A DNA stretch of 64,000 nucleotides from an uncultured Acidobacteriia bacterium (GTDB taxonomy: Bacteria > Acidobacteriota > Terriglobia > Bryobacterales > Bryobacteraceae). The notes beneath the pieces are model-generated. The model had not been told where the DNA came from, ran no database searches, and was given only the letters and a program-made list of their open reading frames with translations. Shown in pieces: positions 56,076-64,000 of this stretch (the stretch's first letter is position 1; each line of letters starts with the position of its first letter). The stretch is taken from assembly GCA_903892565.1 (NCBI GenBank), contig CAITIX010000241.1, positions 1 through 64,000 of the forward strand, in the 5' to 3' direction. The translations under genes and the position numbers were made by a program.

Positions 56076-56363
56076 ATGATCTACGCCGCTATCTGCAAAT
56101 ACACGACGGACACAGACACGATCGCCCGCACGCGTCCGTCGCATCGCGAATATCTTACGGGCCTGCAGGCCGAAAACAAGCTGGTAATTTCGGGGCCCTT
56201 CGTGGGCGATGAAGGCGGGTTACTGGTGTACGAAGCCGAGAGTCCGGAAGAAGCGGAGAAGCTGGTGAGCGAGGATCCGTTTGCGGTCGAAGGCGTGTTC
56301 GTGTCCTGGGAGATTCGTCCTTGGAACGTGGTGTTTCGGAATAAGGATTTGTTGTGTAAGTAG
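56076..56363 (+). CDS. YciI-family protein
   Basis: 95 aa, single-domain alpha+beta fold with the family features: CKYTTDTDTIARTRPSHREYLTGL (an aromatic/His pattern at the N-terminus), then ISGPFVGDEGGLLVYEAESPEEAEKLVSEDPF. The His in RPSHREYL and the Asp in SEDPF are the likely active-site pair. It is divergent from the NicC-like operon (65-bp gap) and could share its regulation. Some YciI relatives act as dehalogenases or isomerases in aromatic degradation; the role here is unknown. Confidence 0.85.
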   Translation: MIYAAICKYTTDTDTIARTRPSHREYLTGLQAENKLVISGPFVGDEGGLLVYEAESPEEAEKLVSEDPFAVEGVFVSWEIRPWNVVFRNKDLLCK

Positions 56364-56396
56364 ATCGCGCGGCGTGAAGTTCGCGTAGATTCCCCG

Positions 56397-56828
56397 CTAT
56401 GTGGCGCTCCAAGGATTGATCGTCTCCGCGCCGACGCCTTCGAAATCTTTCGTGTTCCGAGTGACGATGGTCAGGCCATGAGCAAGCGCGGTTGCGGCAA
56501 TCAGCGAATCAACCGCAGGTAGAGTCCGCCCCATCCGTGAGCCCCGCGCGGTAAGGGATGCCCAGCACATGGCCACATGACGATCCACAAGCAGGATTCG
56601 GCCCGAGAACCAAGCTTCCAAGTCGTGCGTCAGCCATCGCTCCAATTGGGCGCGGCGTTTACCATCGGGAAGGAGTTCAATGCCTTTTTGAATTTCCGCA
56701 AGCGTGATGATGCTCACATACTGCGATTGACGGTCCGTAGTTTCGAGCCAACGTTTCACCCTGGGCGCGGGTCCGTCAAGCCGGTTGTATTCGGACAGAA
56801 CGTTCGTGTCGATCAGAAAACCCGGCAT
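56397..56828 (-). CDS. VapC-family PIN-domain toxin (FitB-like)
   Basis: 143 aa PIN ribonuclease. Conserved acidic residues: Asp7 in LIDTNVLSE, Glu in TLAEIQKGIE (about 45), Asp in AVDSLIAATAL (about 105) and Asp in TRNTKDFEG (about 128). The length and the NVLSEYNR start fit FitB. It is paired with the antitoxin gene that ends 17 bp upstream. Confidence 0.92.
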   Translation of the reverse strand: MPGFLIDTNVLSEYNRLDGPAPRVKRWLETTDRQSQYVSIITLAEIQKGIELLPDGKRRAQLERWLTHDLEAWFSGRILLVDRHVAMCWASLTARGSRMGRTLPAVDSLIAATALAHGLTIVTRNTKDFEGVGAETINPWSAT

Positions 56829-56845
56829 GTGCTTGACGAAGGAAT

Positions 56846-57106
56846 TTAGACAAGATCAACAGGGCGCGGGAGATCCTTGGATCGTTCAAGATCTAGGTTT
56901 GCGCCGGCGAACGGTGAATTGAGGAGAAAATCAGATAGATTATCGAACTGCTCCTGTACGGGGCGCGGTTCGTCGGGCGCGGCCAAATCCTGCTCCAGAA
57001 TTTGCAGAGCGTACTGCTCGGCCGAGACGCCTCGCGCCGAGGCCTTCGCCTTTAGGGCGACTACATCCTCGTCCGGAAGATTAATAGTCAGGTTCACGAA
57101 TTTCAC
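56846..57106 (-). CDS. Antitoxin of the VapBC/FitAB pair
   Basis: 86 aa from GTG 57106, with AAAGGTG upstream. The N-terminal ribbon-helix-helix region (VNLTINLPDEDVVALKAKA then EQYALQILEQ) would bind operator DNA. The rest (FDNLSDFLLNSPFAGANL) would cover the toxin active site. Confidence 0.85.
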   Translation of the reverse strand: MKFVNLTINLPDEDVVALKAKASARGVSAEQYALQILEQDLAAPDEPRPVQEQFDNLSDFLLNSPFAGANLDLERSKDLPRPVDLV

Positions 57107-57200
57107 CTTTCTCTATGTTACCCCGGCCCTAGGTCAATAGCACCGTTCTACATTTTGCTAGACATGCACCCTCCGCGAATCCTACAATCAACGTTTCAGC

Positions 57201-57611
57201 ATGAATATATCCGTGAAGAGCGAGTACGCGCTGCAGGCGGTCTTCGACCTTGCTACGCAACCGCCCGGAGAACCGATCAAGATCGCCGAGATCGCCAAGC
57301 GCCAGAAGATTCCGCAAAAATTTCTGGAGCTGATTCTGGCGGATCTGAAGCAAGGCGGCTTCCTGGAATCACGGCGCGGCGCCGAGGGTGGATATCGCCT
57401 GGCGAAGCCCGCCGATCAAATCCTGGTGGGCGAGGTTCTGCGTCACATGGAAGAATCCAAGAACAAGCGCACGCCGGACAACCCCTTTTCGGACATGTGG
57501 TCGCGCGTGGATGGAGCGATTTCGGCGGTGGTCGATCACACGACGTTCGCGGAGCTGGTGCGCGACTACAACAAATCGCAATCGCGATACGTGGCAAACT
57601 GGGATATCTAA
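57201..57611 (+). CDS. Rrf2-family regulator, CymR-like
   Basis: 136 aa. Winged helix at residues 1-80 (SVKSEYALQAVFDLA, ... IPQKFLELILADLKQGGFLESRRGAEGGYRLA). The Fe-S-binding members (IscR, NsrR, RsrR) have three Cys or His/Glu ligands in the loop after this; here there is no cysteine in the whole protein, as in CymR of Bacillus and Staphylococcus. It ends in SRYVANWDI: a free C-terminal Ile, the feature by which CysK partners dock in its active site. Stop and the next ATG overlap (TAATG). CymR represses cysteine-biosynthesis genes when bound to CysK; the same pair is encoded here. Confidence 0.88.
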   Translation: MNISVKSEYALQAVFDLATQPPGEPIKIAEIAKRQKIPQKFLELILADLKQGGFLESRRGAEGGYRLAKPADQILVGEVLRHMEESKNKRTPDNPFSDMWSRVDGAISAVVDHTTFAELVRDYNKSQSRYVANWDI

Positions 57612-57658
57612 TGAACTTCGCTGACATGATTGTTCCTGACACATCATTTTCCATATGA
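57611..57658 (+). CDS. 15-codon coupled mini-ORF that mimics the CysK N-terminus
   Basis: [15 protein letters not shown], stop. Its ATG overlaps the Rrf2 stop (TAATG), and its TGA overlaps the cysK start (ATGA), so all three are coupled. Residues 6-15 ([10 protein letters not shown]) match CysK residues 1-10 ([10 protein letters not shown]). The 30 bp at 57626-57655 and 57655-57684 are about 70% identical, and seven of the nine differences fall at third codon positions or keep the residue type. It also ends in Ile. It may be a leader for coupling, a decayed duplicate start, or a short ligand of CysK. Confidence 0.5.
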   Translation: MNFADMIVPDTSFSI

Positions 57659-58608
57659 TCTTTCCTGATAATTCGTTCTCGATTGGGCGAACGCCCCTGG
57701 TCCGGTTGAATCGCGTGACGGACGGCGCGAAGGCGACGGTTGTCGGCAAAGTGGAAGGGCGCAATCCGGCGTATTCGGTGAAGTGCCGCATTGGCGCGGC
57801 CATGATTTGGGACGCGGAGCGGCGCGGCATCTTGAAGCCGGGCAAGGAACTGATCGAGCCGACCAGCGGCAACACCGGCATTGCACTCGCATTCGTGGGC
57901 GCGGCGCGCGGTTATCCGGTGACACTGCTGATGCCGGAGACGATGTCGATGGAGCGCCGCAAGGTGCTCAAGATGCTGGGCGCGAAAATTATCCTGACGG
58001 ATGGCGCGCTGGGGATGGGTGCATCGGTGGAGCGCGCCGAGCAGATCGTCGCGGGCGATCCGCAGCGCTGGGTGCTGCTGCAGCAGTTCCGCAATCCCGC
58101 GAATCCGGATATTCATTTCAAGACCACAGGCCCCGAGATTTGGGACGATACGGCGGGCAAGGTGGATGTGCTGGTTTCGGGCATCGGCACCGGCGGCACG
58201 ATCACGGGCATTTCGCGCTACATCAAGGTCGAGAAGAAGAAGCCGATTTTATCGGTCGGCGTGGAGCCGGCGGGAAGCTCGGTGATTTCGCAAACGCTGG
58301 CGGGCCAGCTGATGCAACCGGGGCCACATGGAATTCAAGGCATCGGCGCGGGATTTATTCCGGAAACGCTCGACCTGAAGATGGTGGACCGGATGGAAAA
58401 GGTCGAGGACGACGAATCCATCGAGATGGCGCGTCGGCTGGCGAAAGAAGAAGGCCTGCTGTGCGGGATCTCCTGCGGTGCGGCGGTGGTGGCGGCAGTT
58501 CGCATCGCGAAAGAGCCGGCCATGGAAGGCAAGACGATTGTCGTGATCCTGCCGGATTCGGGTGAGCGGTATCTGACGTCGGTGCTGTTCGACGGTATTG
58601 GGGACTAG
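57655..58608 (+). CDS. cysK: Cysteine synthase A (O-acetylserine sulfhydrylase)
   Basis: 317 aa PLP enzyme that makes cysteine from O-acetylserine and sulfide. Lys43 in NPAYSVKCR binds PLP; TSGNTG (70-75) binds the amino-acid carboxylate; GTGGT (about 182-186) binds the PLP phosphate. [12 protein letters not shown] near residue 225 is the stretch next to the active-site opening where CysE, CymR and other partners insert their C-terminal Ile. The sequence reads very much like enterobacterial CysK, for example [20 protein letters not shown]. It is downstream of, and coupled to, the Rrf2 gene. Confidence 0.96.
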   Translation: MIFPDNSFSIGRTPLVRLNRVTDGAKATVVGKVEGRNPAYSVKCRIGAAMIWDAERRGILKPGKELIEPTSGNTGIALAFVGAARGYPVTLLMPETMSMERRKVLKMLGAKIILTDGALGMGASVERAEQIVAGDPQRWVLLQQFRNPANPDIHFKTTGPEIWDDTAGKVDVLVSGIGTGGTITGISRYIKVEKKKPILSVGVEPAGSSVISQTLAGQLMQPGPHGIQGIGAGFIPETLDLKMVDRMEKVEDDESIEMARRLAKEEGLLCGISCGAAVVAAVRIAKEPAMEGKTIVVILPDSGERYLTSVLFDGIGD

Positions 58609-58650
58609 CGGCGCGATCGGAAGCCCTGTAAAGGAAGTGCCTGGGAAGAA

Positions 58651-58769
58651 GTGGCGGGCGCTTTCTTGGGTGAATCAGGGGTGAAAGTGCCCGCCATCGT
58701 AACGGGGATTTAGTTGCTTATAAAACGACGCCGGCACATCGAAGGTTACAGGGCTCCAAATGTTTTTCC
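58651..58769 (+). repeat. Structured tandem repeat, unit 1
   Basis: About 118 bp. Hairpin GGCGGGCGCTTTC...GAAAGTGCCCGCC (58653-58695), then CGTAAC...GTTACA (58698-58750) around GGGGATTTAGTTGCTTATAAAACGA, which itself has a small CGA/TCG hairpin. Aligns along its whole length with unit 2, 182 bp downstream. Confidence 0.65.
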
Positions 58770-58832
58770 ATCTGAGCCAATAAATCGTTTGCGGGACTGG
58801 TCTGGGAATTGAGGAACTGCTGAGAGAGAAAC

Positions 58833-58950
58833 AGTGGGCGCTTTTCTGGGTGATAGGGGTGAGAGCGCCCACTGTTTGTAACGGGGATTTAGTTGTATAT
58901 AGAACGATGGCAACCTACGTTAAGGTTACAGGGGCACGAAAATATTTCCC
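58833..58950 (+). repeat. Structured tandem repeat, unit 2, abutting the addB start
   Basis: 118 bp. Hairpin AGTGGGCGCTTTT...GAGAGCGCCCACT (58833-58873), then TGTAAC...GTTACA (58876-58930) around GGGGATTTAGTTGTATATAGAACG, with an AACG/CGTT inner hairpin. Relative to unit 1 the stem bases change in pairs (for example GGCGGGC to AGTGGGC and GCCCGCC to GCCCACT). It ends at the ATG of the addB-like gene (58951), which has no Shine-Dalgarno of its own. Confidence 0.7.
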
Positions 58951-61900
58951 ATGCCTATCCGTCGCGTCCTGAAATCCCGATCTCACGGCCGGCTCGCGGA
59001 CTGTGCAGCGTCCGTCCTTTCGCAAGAACCCGAAAAGATTCTAATAGTTCCGAGCGTTGAAGCGGGAAATCGTTTCGCGCACTCGCTGCCGGGCGGAACG
59101 CTAGGGCTGCACCGGATCTCACTGATTTCCTGGGCAGCACAGCTATCCCAGGAGCATTTGGCGGAAAACGATCTGACGCCTGTAGGCGGATTAGGGCTCC
59201 AGGCCGTCGTCGCCCGGGCGTTACATGAAGCGAACCAGGCAGGCGAGCTGCGGTACTTTGCCCCGGTTTCCGAGTTCCCCGGTTTTGCAAAAGCACTTGC
59301 CCGGACGATTCAGGAGCTACGCTTGGCGAGTGTTCTTCCGACGCAGCTCCGGGAAACCGGCGAGGCAGGGGCGGATCTCGCGAACCTGCTGGCACGCTAC
59401 GAAGCCGAACTGCAGAGCGCTCGGCTTGCGGATCTGGCACAGATGCTGGCCTTCGGGGGCAGAGCCGCGAGAACAGGCAGCCGCCGCGCGCTCATGGGAC
59501 TTCCGATCGTCGCACTGGATGCGCTCCTCGAAACGGCAGCGCATCAGGATTTTTTCCGCGCGGTCGCACAGCAATCGCCTTCTGTCGTGGCCGCCGTCAG
59601 CTGGGACGCCGAGACGTACGAAGAGATCCTGGGCGTCAGCGCAGAAGACCTGGACGATCCGTGGGACACCTCGACACTCACGCGTTTGCGCCGCGGATTA
59701 TTTTCGCCAGAAACACTAACGGGGAAAAACGGCGGTAAACCGGAAGAGACAGGCGAGCCTACAGGCGACGCGTTCGAAATCTTCTCGGCACCCGGCGAAG
59801 GCTTGGAAGCCGTGGAGATCGCGCGGCGGATCAAGAAGCTGGCGAGCGAAGGCAAGCCGTTCGATCAACTGGCCGTGCTGCTGCGCTCGGTGGAGCGCTA
59901 TCAGCCATTGCTCGAGGAGGCCTTCCGGCGCGCGCGCATCCCCGCATACTTCAGCCGCGGCTCGCTGCGGCCATCCCCGGCAGGCCGCGCGTTTCTGGCG
60001 CTGCTGGAGTGCGCAGCAGAAAAGTGTTCGGCGTCGCGATTCGCAGAGTACTTGTCTCTATCGCAAGTTCCTGCAAAGGATGCGGCGCCGCACGAGGAGT
60101 GGATCGGGCCACAGGACGAAGTGTTGGGGCAAGACCTAGGAGGACAGTCGTCGGGCGATGCGGCGGGCAGTGCGGATGCACAAGAGCACGGCGATGCCTT
60201 GCGGCTCCCTGCGCGGTGGGAAAAACTTCTGATGGATGCAGCGGTCATCGGAGGCAGCGATCGATGGGAGAGGCGTCTTCGAGGACTCCAGAAAGAGCTG
60301 GAACTCCGCATCGCCACGGCGGAACGCGAAGACCCGGCGCAACGAGCGAGCCTGGAACGGCAGTGCGAACAACTGCGTGAACTGGAATTGTTCGCGCTTC
60401 CCGTCATCGAGCAGCTCGCCGCTCTGCCGACTTCGGCAGTGTGGGGTGAGTGGTTGGAGCAATTGGAACGGCTGGCGCGGCGCACGTTGCGCACGCCTGA
60501 GGTGGTCTTGAGCGTCCTGGCGGAGTTGGAGCCCATGGCCGGCGTTGGGCCCGTAACGCTGGAAGAAGTCGTGAGCGTATTGCAGGAGAAACTGCGTTTT
60601 CTCCGCACGGAACCAGTAAAACAAAGCTACGGCAAAGTATTCGTCGGATCGATCGAGGAAGCTCGCGGACTCCACTTCCCGGTCGTATTCCTGCCGGGGC
60701 TGGCCGAGGGATTGTTCCCGCAGCGGTCGCTGGAGGATCCGCTCTTGCTCGATGTGTTTCGGGCTTCGGTCTCCGCGAACTTGCTGACGCGTGACGATCG
60801 GGTGGAGCAGGAGCGCTTGAAACTGCGGCTTGCTGTGGGCGCCGCTGGCGATCGACTGATCGCATCGTATCCACGCATGGACACCGCCGAGGGGCGTCCT
60901 CGAGTGCCGTCGTTCTATGCGCTGGAACTGCCCCGCGCGATTGACGGACATCTGCCGGACTTAAAAGAGTTTGAGGCGAACGCTCGCGCAGGCTCCGCGG
61001 CGCGCATCAACTGGCCCGCTCCTGCGGAAACATCCGACGCCATCGACGACGCCGAATTCGATCTCGCGATGTTGGGACGTACGGATAAAGCTGCGCGTTA
61101 TCTGGTTGAAGTCAGTGAGACGCTGGCGCGTTCTCTGCGGGCACGCTGGAAGCGGTGGAATCAGAAATGGTGGGATGCCGATGGGTTGATCGTCTCCGAT
61201 CCGGACGCGCTCGAGGCATTGCAGAGCCATCGATTGACAGCGCGGGCGTGGTCGCCCTCCGCGTTGCAGAAATTCGCGGAGTGTCCTTATCAATTCGCGC
61301 TTCACGGGATCTTTGGATTAAAACCGCGCGAACAAGCGGAAGCGTTGGAGCAGATGGATCCGTTGACACGGGGAGCGTTGTATCACTCTGCGCAATTCAA
61401 ACTGCTGGGGATGCTGAAAACTTCGTCGTTGCTGCCTGCGACGCCGGAGAACTTAAGCGAAGCTTTGCGGCATCTGGATACAGTACTCGACGCCGTGGCA
61501 TCGGAGTATCGCGAAACGCTTGCGCCCGCGATTGACCGCGTGTGGAGAACGGGCGTGGAGGATCTACGCACGGATCTGCGCGGCTGGCTGCAACACGTGG
61601 CCGCAGGCGCAACAGGAAGCGATGTGGGATGGGAGCCCATGCACTTCGAATTTGCGTTCGGGTTGCCGCCGAGCACGGAGCGCGACCTCGCCAGCACAAA
61701 AGAAACCGTAACGCTCGACGAAGGCGTTCAGTTGCTCGGGTCGATTGATCTAATCGAACGTGACTTAATAGAACGCAACTTGGTAGAACGGCATTCGACA
61801 CCCGGGACGCTGCGCGTGACGGATCACAAAACCGGAAAACGTCCGCAGGCGATTCCGCTATACGTCGGCGGCGGCAAGCTCCTACAGCCCTTGCTCTACG

Positions 61901-62214
61901 GCTTGGCTGCACAGAAGCTCCTGGGAGCGGACGTCGCAACGGGACGCCTGTTTTACGCAACACAACGGGGCGCGTTTGAAGCCATAGATATTCAAATCAA
62001 CGAAAAGTCGCGAGGGACGCTGGCAAGGCTGCTCGAAAATATCGACGCAAGTATCGCAAATGGTTTTCTTCCACCCGCACCGCAGAAGGACACGTGCGAG
62101 CACTGCGACTATCGCACGATTTGCGGTCCTTACGAAGAATTGCGCTACGAAGAACACAAGAATCGTCGCGATGAGAGACTAGACCCGCTGATCGAGATCC
62201 GGGGGATGGCATGA
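58951..62214 (+). CDS. AddB-like PD-(D/E)XK nuclease of the AddAB/RexAB class
   Basis: 1087 aa, partner of the helicase-nuclease that overlaps its stop (ATGA). Residues 60-750 form the inactivated helicase-like body (LPGLAEGLFPQRSLEDPLL near 580; IEEARGLHFPVVFLPGL). The C-terminal nuclease spans about 770-1087: CPYQFALHG (about 779), a later VTDHKTGKRPQ, which matches the D-x-K core, and CEHCDYRTIC (about 1050-1059). The four cysteines (one plus three) would hold the iron-sulfur clasp known from AddB. It processes double-strand breaks for RecA. The start is set by the end of the tandem repeat and by the usual N-terminus. Confidence 0.85.
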   Translation: MPIRRVLKSRSHGRLADCAASVLSQEPEKILIVPSVEAGNRFAHSLPGGTLGLHRISLISWAAQLSQEHLAENDLTPVGGLGLQAVVARALHEANQAGELRYFAPVSEFPGFAKALARTIQELRLASVLPTQLRETGEAGADLANLLARYEAELQSARLADLAQMLAFGGRAARTGSRRALMGLPIVALDALLETAAHQDFFRAVAQQSPSVVAAVSWDAETYEEILGVSAEDLDDPWDTSTLTRLRRGLFSPETLTGKNGGKPEETGEPTGDAFEIFSAPGEGLEAVEIARRIKKLASEGKPFDQLAVLLRSVERYQPLLEEAFRRARIPAYFSRGSLRPSPAGRAFLALLECAAEKCSASRFAEYLSLSQVPAKDAAPHEEWIGPQDEVLGQDLGGQSSGDAAGSADAQEHGDALRLPARWEKLLMDAAVIGGSDRWERRLRGLQKELELRIATAEREDPAQRASLERQCEQLRELELFALPVIEQLAALPTSAVWGEWLEQLERLARRTLRTPEVVLSVLAELEPMAGVGPVTLEEVVSVLQEKLRFLRTEPVKQSYGKVFVGSIEEARGLHFPVVFLPGLAEGLFPQRSLEDPLLLDVFRASVSANLLTRDDRVEQERLKLRLAVGAAGDRLIASYPRMDTAEGRPRVPSFYALELPRAIDGHLPDLKEFEANARAGSAARINWPAPAETSDAIDDAEFDLAMLGRTDKAARYLVEVSETLARSLRARWKRWNQKWWDADGLIVSDPDALEALQSHRLTARAWSPSALQKFAECPYQFALHGIFGLKPREQAEALEQMDPLTRGALYHSAQFKLLGMLKTSSLLPATPENLSEALRHLDTVLDAVASEYRETLAPAIDRVWRTGVEDLRTDLRGWLQHVAAGATGSDVGWEPMHFEFAFGLPPSTERDLASTKETVTLDEGVQLLGSIDLIERDLIERNLVERHSTPGTLRVTDHKTGKRPQAIPLYVGGGKLLQPLLYGLAAQKLLGADVATGRLFYATQRGAFEAIDIQINEKSRGTLARLLENIDASIANGFLPPAPQKDTCEHCDYRTICGPYEELRYEEHKNRRDERLDPLIEIRGMA

Positions 62215-64000
62215 ATCCCGCAGCCTATCCTGCTACCGACGAAGGAGCACGCCGCCGCATTCGCGAATCCATCGAAGAGAGCCTGATTGTGGAGGCTTCG
62301 GCAGGCACCGGCAAGACGACAGCGTTGGTGGAGCGCATCGTTTCCGTATTGAAGGGTGGCGCAAAGATTGACCGCATCGCCGCAGTCACGTTCACGAACA
62401 AAGCCGCGGGTGAAATGAAACTGCGGCTACGCGCGGAGCTCGACAAAGCGCGGCACGACACGGCGCTTTCGGCGGAGCAACGGAATAAGCTAGATGACGC
62501 CCTGCAGCGGCTGGAAGAAGCCTCTATCGGAACGATCCACGCTTTTTGCGGACAAATTCTGCGCGAACGTCCGGTAGAAGCAAAGATCGATCCAGGCTTT
62601 GAGGAGCTCACGGATCAAGGCAACGAACGGATTTTCCGAGCCGCGTTTCGCACGTGGATGGAACGAAAACTCGCGGAGTCTTCTCCCGCATTGAAACGGG
62701 CATTCGCGCGCATGGCGTGGCGCGACTCATGGGACGACACGCCGCCCATGGAACAGCTCATGTATGCAGGCCGCAAACTCATCGAATGGCGCGACTATCA
62801 AACCGCATGGCAGCGAGATCCGTTTGAGAGAGAGCAAGAGATCGATGCGCTGGTAGACTCCGCGCGCGATCTGGCGGCCTTGAGCTCGCGCCCGCGCAGG
62901 ACCACCGACACCCTCTATCGATCCTTGGCAGCGGCACGCTGGCTCGCGGAATCCATCGAGCGCTCGGAGGCTGCCGCTTCGCGCGATTACGACGGCCTCG
63001 AGAGCTTGTTGCTGAAACTGGGACGCGATCTGGCCCGCGATACCAAGAGGGGCTCCGGTGCATATGGCGAGGGCGTAACGCGCGACGAACTCCTGGCCCG
63101 CCGGGAGCAGATGCAGCACGCGATCGAGCACTTTCGGCGTCGCGCGGATGCGGACCTGGCCGCGGGATTGCACGACGAAATGGTAGATCTTGTCACCGAG
63201 TATGAGGATCGCAAACGTCGCGCGGGGAAGCTCGACTTCGTGGATCTGCTCATCGGCGTGCGCGATTTACTGCGCGATCAGGCGACCGTGCGAGCGCATC
63301 TGCAGCAACGCTTCACGCATCTTTTTGTGGATGAGTTTCAGGACACGGATCCTCTCCAGGCAGAGATTTTGTTGCTACTAGCGGCGAACGATCCAAACAT
63401 CACCGATGGCCTCCGCGCCAGGCCCGTCGCCGGGAAACTGTTTCTGGTGGGCGACCCCAAGCAATCGATTTACAAATTTCGGCGCGCCGATATGGTGATG
63501 TATCGCCAAATTCGCGACTCACTCGTCGAGTGCGGCGTGGGGCTTGTTCGTTTGACGAAGAGTTTCCGCTCGGTTCCCGAGATTCAACAATTCGTCAACG
63601 CTGCGTTTGAAACAGAAATGACCGGCAATGCGGATGCGGGCCAGGCCGATTGGGCGGCACTGCAGCAACATCGCCCCGCGCCGGAAGGTCGCCCCAGCGT
63701 GATCGCGCTACCGGTGCCGCGTCCTTACAAGAGGCAGATCGCGAAAGAAGCGATCAATCGTTCGCTGCCGGATGCCGTGGCGGCGTTCGCGGCGTGGCTG
63801 GTGAACGAAAGCGGCTGGGGATTCCGGGCGCGCGACATCGCCATCCTGTTGCGACGCCGCACGCAAAACGGAAAAGATTTGACGCGGGATTACGCGCGTG
63901 CGCTCGAGGCCCGCAATATTCCGCATCTGCTGGGCGCATCGCGATCGTTCCACAAGCGCGAAGAAGTGGAGACCGTGCGCGCCGCGCTGAACGCGATCGA
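62211..64000 (+). CDS. AddA/UvrD-type helicase-nuclease, 3'-truncated by the window
   Basis: 596 codons are visible and open to the window end. ATG 62211 overlaps the addB stop. Superfamily 1 helicase motifs in order: ASAGTGKTTALVERIV (Walker A, about 29-44), VTFTNKAAGEMK (motif Ia, about 62), SIGTIHAFC (about 106), LFVDEFQDTDPLQ (motif II, about 370), GDPKQSIYKFRRAD (motif III) and LTKSFRS (motif IV). The spacing is that of RecB/AddA enzymes. The C-terminal nuclease domain should lie beyond the window. It forms the AddAB recombination-repair complex with the preceding gene. Confidence 0.93.
   Translation, partial: MNPAAYPATDEGARRRIRESIEESLIVEASAGTGKTTALVERIVSVLKGGAKIDRIAAVTFTNKAAGEMKLRLRAELDKARHDTALSAEQRNKLDDALQRLEEASIGTIHAFCGQILRERPVEAKIDPGFEELTDQGNERIFRAAFRTWMERKLAESSPALKRAFARMAWRDSWDDTPPMEQLMYAGRKLIEWRDYQTAWQRDPFEREQEIDALVDSARDLAALSSRPRRTTDTLYRSLAAARWLAESIERSEAAASRDYDGLESLLLKLGRDLARDTKRGSGAYGEGVTRDELLARREQMQHAIEHFRRRADADLAAGLHDEMVDLVTEYEDRKRRAGKLDFVDLLIGVRDLLRDQATVRAHLQQRFTHLFVDEFQDTDPLQAEILLLLAANDPNITDGLRARPVAGKLFLVGDPKQSIYKFRRADMVMYRQIRDSLVECGVGLVRLTKSFRSVPEIQQFVNAAFETEMTGNADAGQADWAALQQHRPAPEGRPSVIALPVPRPYKRQIAKEAINRSLPDAVAAFAAWLVNESGWGFRARDIAILLRRRTQNGKDLTRDYARALEARNIPHLLGASRSFHKREEVETVRAALNAI

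Noticed and set aside
58638-58950. Tandem repeats as a CRISPR array
   Set aside because: Only two units, period about 182 bp, with no short identical repeats or spacers; no cas genes.
1-64000. tRNA, rRNA, transposase or prophage genes
   Set aside because: I looked for T-loop words, rRNA signatures and DDE/integrase motifs and found none that held up.

Overview
The window looks like a chromosomal segment of an Acidobacteriota bacterium, most likely Solibacteres/Bryobacterales. I infer this from the protein families, not from any marker gene. The hallmarks are Oar-like TonB receptors with an N-terminal carboxypeptidase-regulatory domain, a DUF1800/DUF1501 pair, many secreted proteins of the 'GYW / VPRTPDGK' type, a DUF6152 protein, a PEP-CTERM protein, and Ig/InlB-repeat surface proteins. 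I see no rRNA, tRNA, transposase, prophage or CRISPR array.

Layout. 1-687: end of an ABC-2 polysaccharide/teichoic-type exporter permease. 0.7-5.2 kb: secreted metallo-beta-lactamase-fold enzyme and a Tat-exported molybdenum hydroxylase (small Fe-S plus large Mo subunit). 5.4-8.7 kb: intact TonB receptor. 8.9-11.0 kb: a composite region made of a PEP-CTERM protein, a frameshifted chain-length-determinant (GumC/Wzz) remnant and PEP-CTERM-type TPR repeats, probably a collapsed exopolysaccharide/exosortase locus. 11.9-15.3 kb: sdhCAB with its own terminator. 15.5-23.4 kb: alpha/beta hydrolase, a frameshifted TonB receptor, a charged membrane protein, and a structured-RNA candidate in front of a small basic protein. 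23.5-32.4 kb: DUF1501/DUF1800 and secreted repeat proteins. 32.5-45.0 kb: glycosyltransferase 39, TPR protein, lipase, tetraheme cytochrome c, a degenerate MBL protein and paralogues of its N-terminal domain, a large DUF1566 surface protein and a zinc alcohol dehydrogenase. 45.1-51.2 kb: toxin-antitoxin pair, desaturase, a 52-aa protein that is 25% cysteine, YjbQ, and an MltD-like transglycosylase. 51.2-56.4 kb: a run of catabolic-looking genes (YkgJ, MBL, MFS transporter, alpha/beta hydrolase, NicC-like monooxygenase, YciI). 56.4-58.6 kb: VapBC-type pair, then an Rrf2 regulator coupled to cysK. 58.6-64.0 kb: two tandem structured repeats, then an addB/addA-type nuclease-helicase operon that runs off the window.

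The most interesting signals lie between or across genes. (1) Two tandem ~118-bp units directly before addB carry compensatory base changes in their hairpins. (2) The Rrf2-cysK junction has a CymR-like regulator with no cysteine and a C-terminal Ile, and a coupled 15-codon ORF that mimics the CysK N-terminus. (3) A ~154-bp MITE-like palindromic element is present in two copies, each supplying the stop codon of the gene before it. (4) The 9-11 kb exopolysaccharide relic joins three gene families. (5) A 52-aa protein has 13 cysteines.
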